From Bacillota bacterium (GTDB lineage: Bacteria; Bacillota; Clostridia; Lachnospirales; Lachnospiraceae): a DNA stretch of 32,401 nt. Location: the NCBI GenBank assembly GCA_023663285.1, contig JAMPHT010000036.1, positions 1-32,401 of the forward strand. Reading direction: 5' to 3'. A program made the position numbers and the translations under genes. A model generated the notes under the pieces. It was not told where the DNA came from, did no database searches, and was given only the letters and a program-made list of their open reading frames with translations. This document shows positions 16,207 to 24,826 of this stretch, in pieces; the first letter of the stretch is position 1; every line of letters starts with the position of its first letter.

Positions 16207-19200
16207 GTGAGCAATTACACATTAGAGGGCGATAAGTTTATTATTGAAAATTATACAGAGGTTCCGGCGTTTTCCAGCTTTCTGCCCGGACTTTCCGGGG
16301 TGAAGGGCATTCCGGTGTGGTCCTTCTACACCAACAGGGGACAGGGGATCAACAGCTTCGGCATCCATCATAAGGGGAATGCCATGATGGAGTTCAATCC
16401 TGCCAACACGGCATATGAGAGTACGCCCATAAAGGGCTTTCGCACCTTTGTCAGGGCGGACGGGGAATATTTTGAACCCTTCTGTACCTATGATCCCGGA
16501 GCAAAGCGCCGGATGGAGATCGAAAAGAATGTGCTGACCATTTCCGAGGAAAGCCACGGACTGAAAATAACAGTGTGTTATATCATTCTGCCGGGAGAAA
16601 ATATCGGCGCTCTGGTGCGCAGGGTGCAGGTGGAGAACCTGGCGGGCGGCCCGCGGGAGCTGGAGCTTCTGGACGGTATGCCCCAGATCATTCCCTACGG
16701 GATACAGAACGGCCAGTATAAGGAAATGTCCAATCTGTTCAAAAGCTGGGCGGACATCAAAAACATTGAAAACAGAGCGCCTCTGTACACTATGAGGGCG
16801 TCCAGCGACGATTCCGCGGAGGTCTCGGAGATAGAGGGCGGCTATTTCTATCTTGCCGTGGCAGGCGGAAAGCTGCAGCAGGTCATCTATGACAAAAATG
16901 TGATTTTTGACTATGACGATTCCATGGTGAACCCGGTGACCTTCAGAGAACAGGGATTGGAGGGTGTGCTGGCAAGACGGCAGTGCTTTGCCAACAAGGT
17001 GCCCTGTGGGTTTATTCCTGTGAAGATCCTTCTTAAGGGCGGGGAGAAGTATGAGCTTGCGGCATATGCGGGATTTGCTTCTTCCATAGATCTGCTGAAC
17101 GAAAAGGCGAAAAGCTTTTGCGCAGAAGGGTACGCAGAGCGTAAGACGAAGGAAGCAAGGGATCTGGTAGATTCCTTTACAAAGGACGTGTGGACCAGAT
17201 CCGCCGATCCTCTGTTTGACAAGTACATGGAGCAGTGCTATCTGGACAATTTCCTCAGGGGAGGCATTCCCTTTGTCATGGGTAAAGGGGACCACAAGGC
17301 CGTGGTGCATTTATTCAGCCGGAAACACGGAGACCCGGAGCGGGATTACAATTTCTTTTCCATTGCGGGAGAGTATTATTCCCAGGGCAACGGCAACTAT
17401 CGGGACGTCTGCCAGAACCGCAGGAACGACGTGTTCTTCAAGCCTGCCATCGAGGATTTCAATGTGCGGCATTTTTACAGCCTGGTGCAGATGGACGGCT
17501 ACAATCCGTTGGAGATCAGGCCCTGTACCTTTGTTATCCCGGCGGAGAACAGCAGGGCGGCCGCAGAGCTTACGGCGGAGTATGTGGAAGATCCGGAAGG
17601 CAGGATCGCCGCTATTTTGAATAAACCTTTTACCCCCGGACAGATCACCAATGTCATTGCAGCCCATCAGCTGAAGGTGACGGGGGATGAGGAAGAACTG
17701 GTAAACGGTCTCATCGGACTCAGCGCGGAGCAGATAGAAGCAGGATTCGGGGAAGGCTACTGGAGCGACCACTGGGATTATGATTTGGATCTGGTGGAAA
17801 ATTATCTGCTGATATACCCGGATAAACGGGAGGAGCTTCTGTTCGGAGAGGAAAGTTACGGATTTTATGACAGCCCAGGCATTGTAAGGCCAAGATGTGA
17901 CACATATGTCATAAGCAAAGGAAAGGTACGGCAGTATGGCTCCATGTATCATTGCAAGGAGAAGGAAGCCAGACCGGGCTTTGTGGGAAACGGCACCAAC
18001 TGGCTGAAGGACAGGCAGGGAAATAAGGTGACCACCACTCTGTTCGGAAAGATGATGACCCTGGCGGTGAATAAGTTTGCCCTGCTGGATTCCTTTGGTA
18101 TGGGAATCGAGATGGAGGGCGGAAAGCCGGGCTGGAATGACGCTATGAACGGTCTGCCGGGATTGTTCGGCAGCGGGATGCCGGAGACGTTGGAGCTGAA
18201 GCGTCTGGTTGATTTCCTGCTGGAAGAGGCAGCAGTTCATTCTCCGGCGGAGGAGGTCAGGCTGCCCAGGGAGCTTGCCGCTTTCATGCGAGACATCTAT
18301 GGGCTTTTGCAGGAGCAGCTTTCCGACTTTGACTATTGGGATAAGACGGCGGCGCGCAGGGAGAGCTTCCGGGAGGAGATCAAATTTGAAGTAAGCGGAA
18401 ACCTGACGGCTCTTTCTTTCAGGGAGATCAGAGAGACTTTAAGCGCATTTTCCGAGAAGCTGGACAGAGCGGTTGCAAAAGCCATGGAATACGGCAGGGG
18501 AATCATGCCCACCTATTTCACCTTTGAGGTGTCGGAATTCGAGGAGGTGCTAAATGGGGACGGAACGCCCAGGATCAGCCCTTACGGACTGCCCAGCGCC
18601 AGGGTGAAAAGGTTCAGCCTTGTACAGGTGCCTTATTTTCTGGAGGGGCCGGCCAGGATGCTTTCCGCCTGCGGCAGACAGGACCGGGAGCAGGCGGCGG
18701 AAATGTGTGCCAGGATCAAAGAGACGGATATGTATGACAGAAAGCTGAAGATGTATAAGACCTCTGAGTCCATTGAGGGAATCTCCATGGAGAACGGCAG
18801 AGTCCGGGCATTTACGCCCGGCTGGCTGGAGAGGGAGAGCGTTTTCCTGCACATGGAGTACAAATACTTCCTGGGTATGCTGAAGGCCGGCCTGTACGAC
18901 AGGTTTTACGAGGCTGTGAATGATGCGCTGATTCCCTATCAGAAGCCGGAGGTCTACGGACGGAGTATCCTGGAGAATTCCTCCTTCCTTGCTTCCAGCG
19001 CCAATCCGGACCCTGCTGTCCACGGACAGGGCTTTGTGGCCAGGCTTTCCGGCTCCACCGTGGAGATGCTCTCCATGTGGCTGGGGATGTTCCTGGGAGA
19101 AGGAGGCTTTACCTGTGAGGAAGAGAAGCTTAAGTTTACTCTTGCGCCCAGGCTGTCCTGCGAAATGTTTGACGATAAGAAAGAGGCGTCCTTCATGCTG

Positions 19201-19398
19201 CTGGGAAGCTGCCGGGTGACCTACCATAATCAGACCGGAAAGAATACATACGGCGAGGACGGAGCAAAGGTCTGCCGCATGGAGCTGCATGAGGCGGACG
19301 GCAGCAGCCATAAGGCGGAGGGCTGCGCACTGGATGAGAAGTGGGCGTTAAGGCTAAGAGAGGGCGGAATCTGCAGGATCGACGCATATCTTGTCTAA
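16207..19398 (+). CDS. Clan GH-Q beta-glucan phosphorylase, GH161-like (beta-1,3-oligoglucan phosphorylase candidate)
   Basis: GTG at 16207 is fixed by AAAAGGAGGTCAAG. The 1063-residue protein lacks a signal peptide and is cytoplasmic. It has an N-terminal beta-sandwich region (about 1-320) and a large helical barrel. The candidate catalytic Asp is Asp645 in GKPGWNDAMNGLPG, which corresponds in position and style to the Asp of inverting GH94/GH149/GH161 phosphorylases. Other signatures include YLDNFLRGGIPF, GSMYHCKEKEARPGF and SRKHGDPERDYNFF. Length and motifs fit the long phosphorylases GH149/GH161 better than GH94. It would split oligomers with phosphate to alpha-glucose 1-phosphate. Being next to GH16, GH94 and GH30 genes favours beta-1,3-glucan. 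The family number is my inference, since I could not compare sequences. Confidence 0.75.
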   Translation: MSNYTLEGDKFIIENYTEVPAFSSFLPGLSGVKGIPVWSFYTNRGQGINSFGIHHKGNAMMEFNPANTAYESTPIKGFRTFVRADGEYFEPFCTYDPGAKRRMEIEKNVLTISEESHGLKITVCYIILPGENIGALVRRVQVENLAGGPRELELLDGMPQIIPYGIQNGQYKEMSNLFKSWADIKNIENRAPLYTMRASSDDSAEVSEIEGGYFYLAVAGGKLQQVIYDKNVIFDYDDSMVNPVTFREQGLEGVLARRQCFANKVPCGFIPVKILLKGGEKYELAAYAGFASSIDLLNEKAKSFCAEGYAERKTKEARDLVDSFTKDVWTRSADPLFDKYMEQCYLDNFLRGGIPFVMGKGDHKAVVHLFSRKHGDPERDYNFFSIAGEYYSQGNGNYRDVCQNRRNDVFFKPAIEDFNVRHFYSLVQMDGYNPLEIRPCTFVIPAENSRAAAELTAEYVEDPEGRIAAILNKPFTPGQITNVIAAHQLKVTGDEEELVNGLIGLSAEQIEAGFGEGYWSDHWDYDLDLVENYLLIYPDKREELLFGEESYGFYDSPGIVRPRCDTYVISKGKVRQYGSMYHCKEKEARPGFVGNGTNWLKDRQGNKVTTTLFGKMMTLAVNKFALLDSFGMGIEMEGGKPGWNDAMNGLPGLFGSGMPETLELKRLVDFLLEEAAVHSPAEEVRLPRELAAFMRDIYGLLQEQLSDFDYWDKTAARRESFREEIKFEVSGNLTALSFREIRETLSAFSEKLDRAVAKAMEYGRGIMPTYFTFEVSEFEEVLNGDGTPRISPYGLPSARVKRFSLVQVPYFLEGPARMLSACGRQDREQAAEMCARIKETDMYDRKLKMYKTSESIEGISMENGRVRAFTPGWLERESVFLHMEYKYFLGMLKAGLYDRFYEAVNDALIPYQKPEVYGRSILENSSFLASSANPDPAVHGQGFVARLSGSTVEMLSMWLGMFLGEGGFTCEEEKLKFTLAPRLSCEMFDDKKEASFMLLGSCRVTYHNQTGKNTYGEDGAKVCRMELHEADGSSHKAEGCALDEKWALRLREGGICRIDAYLV

Positions 19399-19426
19399 AA
19401 AAGTGCGTGGCTCCATGGAATCGTTT

Positions 19427-19589
19427 GTGCCATATTTAATGGCACTGACATCGAAGCTGGCACTGATGCCGCAGGCGGCATGATGACAAGCTGCTAAAGC
19501 AGCTCGAAGAATCGCAGGAGAAGCGGTTCTTCGTACGTATTACAGGTGTATGTCCCGGTACGTTCAGAGGCGGCGGAATCGCCTGTACC
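19427..19589 (+). repeat. Hairpin-rich intergenic island 2
   Basis: The 217-base gap between the two phosphorylase genes contains serial inverted repeats: GTGCCAT/ATGGCAC (19427-19445), ATGCCG/CGGCAT (19466-19481), AGCTGCT/AGCAGCT (19489-19504), CGAAGAATCGC/GCGGTTCTTCG (19505-19533, one G-T pair), and GGTAC..GTACC (19557-19589) enclosing AGGCG/CGCCT. It resembles island 1 in build but I could find no long shared sequence. No promoter was seen. Confidence 0.7.
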
Positions 19590-19615
19590 GCCCGAAGGGC
19601 ATCATGGAGGGGAAA

Positions 19616-22405
19616 ATGAAAGGATATTCATATACTGACCGGTACGGCTCATTTCATATGGAGAATCCGGAGCGGAGCAGCTATCTGTACTTTCCGCTGG
19701 CAGGAGAGTCCGGCCTGAAAGCAAGCGTTACGCCCCTGCTGGGGGGTGACTGCAAGATAGACCAGAACACATTCCTGCTGGAGCCGGTGAGCGTGGAAGA
19801 TCTGCATAATTCAAAGAGCAGCCGGAATTTCTGGTGCGTTCTGGAAGGACAAAGGGCCTGGTCCGCCACGGGGGCTTCCGCGGAGACGGAGGCTCTCAAG
19901 GGCACGCCGGAGGAAGAGAAAAGTGCGCTGGACGCCGGTGTGATGTGGCATCGTATGGAGAGGCAGTCGGGGAAATATGCCATGGCTTCCGAAGTCACTT
20001 CCTTTGTGCCCTGTGACAGGCGTACCTTTGAGGTCATGTCCGTAAAAATAAGAAATTCGGGAGAAACACCGGTCAGCTTTATTCCGGTGGCGGCTATTCC
20101 CCTGTATGCCCGTTCGGCAGACAATATCAGGGATCACCGTCATGTCACATCCCTGCTGCACAGGATAAATGTGAATGAATGGGGCGTGGAGGTGACGCCC
20201 ACACTTACCTTTGATGAAAGAGGACATAAGAAAAACGATTTGTCCTATTTCGTGTACGGAGCGGACGAAGAAGGCCGGGGACCGGAGCTGTGCTGTCCCA
20301 GGACGGAAGATTTCATCGGGGAAGGCGGCAGCCTTGCCAGGCCGGGGAGTCTCTGGGAATTTGAAGGCGGCGGCTGGGTGAGGGCGTCCCGTGGGGCAGG
20401 CGCAGCCAGAGCAGCCGTGGCAGCGGATTGGGAGATTGGCGCGGACGAAGGGGCGCATGATGCAGAGGCAGCCGCAGCCGTGACAGCGGTCTACGAGACG
20501 GCAGGAGGCGAGGCTATGGGCGCTCTTGCTTTCCGCAGACGGACCCTGGGACCGGGTGAGGAGACCTCATTTTGCATCTGTATGGGGATCACGCCCAGGG
20601 AAGAGCGGAAGGCTCTGCGGGAAACTCTGATGGAGGAATATGGGACGCCCGCCGGGGTGGAAAGGGCGCTGGAAAAGGTGCGAAAAGACTGGCGGGAGAA
20701 GGTAAATGTCCGGTTTGAAACAGGAAATCAGGATTTGGATGGATACCTTTACTGGGTGGCGTTCCAGCCCATCCTGCGCAGGATGTACGGCTGCTCCTTC
20801 CTGCCCTACCACGATTACGGCAAGGGCGGCAGAGGCTGGCGGGATCTGTGGCAGGACTGCCTCGCTCTGCTGATCATGGAGCCGGAGGGCGTGAGAAGGA
20901 TGCTGCTGGAAAGCTACGGCGGCGTGCGTATGGATGGCACCAATGCCACCATTATCGGGCAGGGGCCGGGAGAGTTTCTGGCGGACAGGAACAATATTGT
21001 CCGGGTCTGGATGGATCACGGCGTCTGGCCCTTTATCACCACTTTATTTTATATCATGCAGACCGGAGATCTGTCTGTGCTGCACCAGCAGGTGTCCTAT
21101 TTTAAGGACAGCCAGATATGCCGGGGAGAGGACAGGGATGCACTGTGGGAGCCGGAGCAGGGGACCCGGCAGAAAAGTTCGGCGGGGGTGGTGACAGGTA
21201 CGGTGTTGGAGCATATCCTATTGCAGAATATCACCGCCTTTTATGATGTGGGGGAGCATAACCATATCAGACTGCGGGGAGCGGACTGGAACGACGCCTA
21301 TGATATGGCAGTGGAAAACGGAGAGAGCGTGGCATTTACGGCGGCTTATGCAGGGAATCTGGAACAGCTTGCAGAGCTGACGGAGCGTTACGCCGCCACG
21401 GTGTCGGAAACCATGGAATTTCAGCAGGAGATTCTGTGTCTGCTGCAGGCGCGGCCTGAGATCTATGATTCCGCGGCAAAAAAGCAGGAATTTTCAAAAG
21501 AGTATTATGACTCCTGCAGGCACGAACTGACGGGGGAAAAGCAGCGGGTCTGTCTGGCGCAGGTGGCGGAGACCCTGCGCGGTATGGCGGAATGGCTGAA
21601 GGAGCATATCCGAAATACAGAGTGGGTGGAAACGCCGGAGGGCGGGTTTTACAACGGTTATTATGACAATCATAAAAACAGGCTGGAGGGAAGCTTTCCG
21701 GGGGGGACCCGCATGACCCTGACCAGCCAGGTGTTTCCCATTATGTCAGGAACCGCTACGGAGGAACAGATAGGAAAGATCCTGGAGGCGGCTGACCGGC
21801 TGCTGTATGAGCCGAAGCTGGGAGGCTATAAGCTGAACACGGACTTTGGCGAGCTTAAGGACGATATGGGGCGGGCCTTTGGCTTTGCCTATGGACACAA
21901 GGAGAACGGGGCGGTATTTTCCCATATGGCGGTCATGTACGCCAACGCGCTGCTGCAAAGAGGCTTTGTGCGGGAGGGCTATCAGGCCCTGGATGCTCTG
22001 TACAGGCAGGCGTCCGACTTTGAGCGCAGCCGCATTTATCCCGGACTGCCGGAGTATTTTGACGACAGAGGAAGGGGGATGTATCCGTACCTTACAGGCT
22101 CTGCCAGCTGGCTGCTGATGACTATGGTGACGGAGGTATGCGGGGTAAAGGGCCTTTACGGGGATCTGAGCATACAGCCTAAGCTGGTAAGGGAGCTGCT
22201 GGATGAAAACCGCAGGCTTAAGGTGGATCTGCAATTTGCGGGAGTGCCCTTGCACATTTGTTTCCAGGCAGAGCAGGAGCAGGATGTTTATACCGAGGTA
22301 AAAAGCCTGACTCTGGACGGAAAGCTGATACAGGGGAACCTGATCCCCAGGGAGACGCTGCAGGCAGTAAACGGAGGAGAAAGGAAAATTTTTGTGTATG
22401 TTTGA
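19616..22405 (+). CDS. GH94 disaccharide phosphorylase, laminaribiose phosphorylase candidate
   Basis: I choose ATG at 19616, preceded by GGAGGGG, over an earlier frame start at 19550 that lies in the hairpin spacer. The 929-residue protein has no signal peptide. It shows the GH94 order: N-terminal beta-sandwich (about 1-270), linker helices, catalytic (alpha/alpha)6 barrel (about 350-820) and a C-terminal cap. Diagnostic motifs are GGRGWRDLWQD, GGVRMDGTNATIIG and GADWNDAYD with DWND at 557-560 (general acid Asp in this family), and PGLPEYFDDRGRGMYPYL near the end. It releases alpha-glucose 1-phosphate and glucose from a disaccharide, saving ATP. The laminaribiose assignment rests on the operon and a resemblance to Paenibacillus-type laminaribiose phosphorylase motifs. 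Cellobiose is the main alternative. Confidence 0.8.
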   Translation: MKGYSYTDRYGSFHMENPERSSYLYFPLAGESGLKASVTPLLGGDCKIDQNTFLLEPVSVEDLHNSKSSRNFWCVLEGQRAWSATGASAETEALKGTPEEEKSALDAGVMWHRMERQSGKYAMASEVTSFVPCDRRTFEVMSVKIRNSGETPVSFIPVAAIPLYARSADNIRDHRHVTSLLHRINVNEWGVEVTPTLTFDERGHKKNDLSYFVYGADEEGRGPELCCPRTEDFIGEGGSLARPGSLWEFEGGGWVRASRGAGAARAAVAADWEIGADEGAHDAEAAAAVTAVYETAGGEAMGALAFRRRTLGPGEETSFCICMGITPREERKALRETLMEEYGTPAGVERALEKVRKDWREKVNVRFETGNQDLDGYLYWVAFQPILRRMYGCSFLPYHDYGKGGRGWRDLWQDCLALLIMEPEGVRRMLLESYGGVRMDGTNATIIGQGPGEFLADRNNIVRVWMDHGVWPFITTLFYIMQTGDLSVLHQQVSYFKDSQICRGEDRDALWEPEQGTRQKSSAGVVTGTVLEHILLQNITAFYDVGEHNHIRLRGADWNDAYDMAVENGESVAFTAAYAGNLEQLAELTERYAATVSETMEFQQEILCLLQARPEIYDSAAKKQEFSKEYYDSCRHELTGEKQRVCLAQVAETLRGMAEWLKEHIRNTEWVETPEGGFYNGYYDNHKNRLEGSFPGGTRMTLTSQVFPIMSGTATEEQIGKILEAADRLLYEPKLGGYKLNTDFGELKDDMGRAFGFAYGHKENGAVFSHMAVMYANALLQRGFVREGYQALDALYRQASDFERSRIYPGLPEYFDDRGRGMYPYLTGSASWLLMTMVTEVCGVKGLYGDLSIQPKLVRELLDENRRLKVDLQFAGVPLHICFQAEQEQDVYTEVKSLTLDGKLIQGNLIPRETLQAVNGGERKIFVYV

Positions 22406-23141
22406 CAGAATGAAGGAGTATCACCTGGTCTGGGCGGATGAATTTGACTACGAGGGAAAACCGGACCCGGAGAAGTGGAATTACGACACAGGTGAAAAAT
22501 GGTTCAATAATGAGTCCCAGGGCTATACCGACCGGTTGGAGAATGCTTTTGTAAAGGACGGCAGGCTGACCATACGGGCATTGAAGGAAAGGTACGGCAG
22601 CGCGGAGTACACTTCCGCAAGGCTGACTACCTGGGAGCGGCAGTCCTGGCAGTACGGGTATTTTGAGATCCGGGCAAAGCTGCCGGAGGGGGCGGGGGCC
22701 TGGCCTGCGTTCTGGTTCATGCCGGACGCCCACAGGCAGGGGGTACGCTGGCCCCTCTGCGGAGAGATCGACATGATGGAGCATACTCATGTGCATAAGG
22801 GGGATCTGGTGTACAGCCTTCATTCCCTGAATCACAATCACACCAGACGGGATACGAAACAGTACAGCACCAGCGTACACAGAGAGGGGCTGTTTGACGA
22901 ATTTCATCTGTACGGGCTGGAATGGACGCCGGAATATGTGGAGTATTTCTTTGACGGGATAAGCGTCTGCAAATATTGCAAAACCGATGATGAGGACAGG
23001 ACAGAGAAGTCCTGGCCCTATGACCAGCCCTTTTATATGATTTTGAATATTGCGGCAGGGGGCTTTATGGGCGGACCCATCCGGGAGGAGGATATGCCCT
23101 ATACCATGGAGATCGACTATGTGCGGGTCTACCAGAAATAG
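22398..23141 (+). CDS. Cytoplasmic GH16 beta-glucanase
   Basis: A second GH16 domain (247 residues) without signal peptide. The start is ATG 22398, which overlaps the preceding stop; ATG at 22410 is possible. It opens HLVWADEFDYEGKPDPEKW, close to the exported GH16, and has the bulged catalytic motif GEIDMMEH with Glu123, Asp125 and Glu128. It ends IDYVRVYQK. Lacking a tether and signal, it should act on imported oligosaccharides, trimming longer chains to sizes used by the phosphorylases. It could also work as a transglycosylase. It is compact, with no carbohydrate-binding module. Confidence 0.85.
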   Translation: MFDRMKEYHLVWADEFDYEGKPDPEKWNYDTGEKWFNNESQGYTDRLENAFVKDGRLTIRALKERYGSAEYTSARLTTWERQSWQYGYFEIRAKLPEGAGAWPAFWFMPDAHRQGVRWPLCGEIDMMEHTHVHKGDLVYSLHSLNHNHTRRDTKQYSTSVHREGLFDEFHLYGLEWTPEYVEYFFDGISVCKYCKTDDEDRTEKSWPYDQPFYMILNIAAGGFMGGPIREEDMPYTMEIDYVRVYQK

Positions 23142-23177
23142 AAGAAAGCAAAAAATAAAAGAAAGAGAGACGGCGGC

Positions 23178-24515
23178 ATGAAAGATATCAAAGTGTTTGT
23201 CACGGATAAGGAAAAAGAGAAATATTGGGAGGAGCAGTCCGGGGCGACACGTCCCCAGGAGGATTTTATCCATGTCATAAAGGTGTATCCGGAGCTGCAG
23301 GAGCAGACCATGGAGGGCTTTGGCGGCGCATTCACCGAGGCGGCGGCCGTGTCCTGGGATGGTCTGGAGGAAGGGGCAAAACAGGAATTTCTGGAGGGCT
23401 GCTTCGGAGAGAGTGGTCTGAAATACAACCTGGGGCGGATCCACATGAACAGCTGTGATTTTGCTCTGGGGAATTATACCTACATAGAGGCGGGGGACAC
23501 AGACTTAAGAACCTTTGACATCTCCCATGACAGAAAGCAGATCATTCCACTGATAAAGAAAGCTATGGAATGTCATGGCGGGGAGGAGTTATCCCTGCTT
23601 GTTTCACCCTGGTCCCCTCCGGCATTTATGAAAACCAACGGGGAGATGAACCACGGCGGTAAGCTGAAAGAGGAATATTACGGGCTCTGGGCGGATTATT
23701 ATGTGAGATTTTTACAGGAGGTCAGAAAGGAAGGGCTGCCTGTCCGGTATCTCACTGTCCAGAATGAGCCGGAGGCGGTACAGACCTGGGATTCCTGTAT
23801 CTACACTGCGGAGGAAGAAGGAAAATTTGCGGCGGAATACCTGATTCCCGCATTGCAGAAGGCGGGGCTTGGCGACATAGAGGTGTTTATCTGGGACCAC
23901 AATAAGGAAAATATGTATGACCGGGCAAGGGGAAGCTTTCAGGTTCCGGGATGCAGAGAGAAAGCAAGCGGCGTAGCCATGCACTGGTACACGGGAGATC
24001 ACTTTGACGGCATCCGGGCGGTGAAAAAGGTATTTCCGGAAAAGAAGGTGTTCTTCACGGAGGGCTGTGTGGAGTATTCCCGGTTCGCGGATTCCGGCGA
24101 GGTACAGAAGGCGGAGATGTACGCCCATGATATGCTGGGGAATTTCAAGGCGGGGACAGAGGCGTTTTTTGACTGGAATCTGCTGTTGAATGCGGAGGGC
24201 GGCCCTAACCATGTGGGGAATTTCTGCGCCGCGCCCATTATGTGCGACGGAAAGGGCGGTATTGAGAAGCGGCTTTCCTATTACTACATCGGTCATTTCA
24301 GCAGATATATCCAACGGGGAGCCAGGCAGGTCATGAATACCTGTTATTCGGATGCCCTGGAGACGGTGGCCTTTGTAAATCCGGACGAAAGCCGTGTGGT
24401 GGTCATCTTGAACAGAGGCGGGAAGGATATGCCCGTGTATCTGTGCGAGAACGGGCAGGGGATGGCGCTGCAGGCGGAGGCTCACAGCATCAGGACGGTG
24501 GTGTATGGCGGGTAA
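23178..24515 (+). CDS. Cytoplasmic GH30 family glycosidase
   Basis: A 445-residue protein with a complete GH30 (beta/alpha)8 domain plus the small beta side domain. Seen are MEGFGGAFTEAAA (43-55), SPWSPPAFMKTNG (143-155), acid/base Glu197 in VQNEPEA, and nucleophile Glu295 in VFFTEGC. The C-terminal strands carry AFVNPDESRVVVILNR. No signal peptide is present, so it is cytoplasmic and retaining. GH30 members include beta-glucosidases and beta-1,6-glucanases, and here removal of beta-1,6 branches from laminarin fragments is a reasonable guess. It is the last gene of the run, 36 bases after the GH16 gene. No clear U-tract terminator follows. Confidence 0.85.
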   Translation: MKDIKVFVTDKEKEKYWEEQSGATRPQEDFIHVIKVYPELQEQTMEGFGGAFTEAAAVSWDGLEEGAKQEFLEGCFGESGLKYNLGRIHMNSCDFALGNYTYIEAGDTDLRTFDISHDRKQIIPLIKKAMECHGGEELSLLVSPWSPPAFMKTNGEMNHGGKLKEEYYGLWADYYVRFLQEVRKEGLPVRYLTVQNEPEAVQTWDSCIYTAEEEGKFAAEYLIPALQKAGLGDIEVFIWDHNKENMYDRARGSFQVPGCREKASGVAMHWYTGDHFDGIRAVKKVFPEKKVFFTEGCVEYSRFADSGEVQKAEMYAHDMLGNFKAGTEAFFDWNLLLNAEGGPNHVGNFCAAPIMCDGKGGIEKRLSYYYIGHFSRYIQRGARQVMNTCYSDALETVAFVNPDESRVVVILNRGGKDMPVYLCENGQGMALQAEAHSIRTVVYGG

Positions 24516-24625
24516 GACCGTATATTCGCGGTATTCGCTGATCTGTCCAAGCTGACTGAAAGGTGGTTTTAAGCATCGGCTTGTGAAAATAAAATAAGAA
24601 CAGGTTATATAAGATATAAAATATA

Positions 24626-24654
24626 TTGATTTTACTTATATGGCAGAGTATGAT
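24626..24654 (+). promoter_or_regulatory. Promoter for the purA-lysR operon
   Basis: TTGATT (24626-24631), 17 bases, TATGAT (24649-24654). It lies in a very AT-rich stretch (24590-24660) and predicts a start near 24661, giving a leader of about 165 bases. The rest of the 310-base gap before it (24516-24600) holds only a short repeat TATTCGCGGTATTCGC and a weak hairpin (24549-24583). Confidence 0.7.
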
Positions 24655-24674
24655 ATGCTATGTAAGAAGGCAGC

Positions 24675-24705
24675 GGGTTGTTGCTTCGTGCGACAGCCCT
24701 GTTTT
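24675..24705 (+). promoter_or_regulatory. Attenuator-like hairpin in the purA leader
   Basis: GGGTTGTTGC (24675-24684) pairs with GCGACAGCCC (24690-24699) across a TTCGT loop, followed by TGTTTT at 24700-24705, which is the form of an intrinsic terminator. It lies only about 15 bases after the predicted transcription start. Downstream, CACCCCG (24727-24733) can pair with CGGGGTG (24793-24799), enclosing a small CTTC-GAAG hairpin. This could be a leader regulating purA, but I recognise no known riboswitch class. Confidence 0.45.
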
Positions 24706-24826
24706 AGAATGAGAAATACAGAGGCTCACCCCGGAACATATCTGAAATGCAGCATCCTTCGTGAGAAGCGAAAAGTCTGCGGACAGGGAGGGCGGGGTGT
24801 ATGAAAGAAGAGGATGGAGGAGAACT

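Noticed and set aside
24675-24826. Purine, PRPP or THF riboswitch before purA
   Set aside because: I could not match the conserved core bases of these classes; kept only as an unassigned structured leader.
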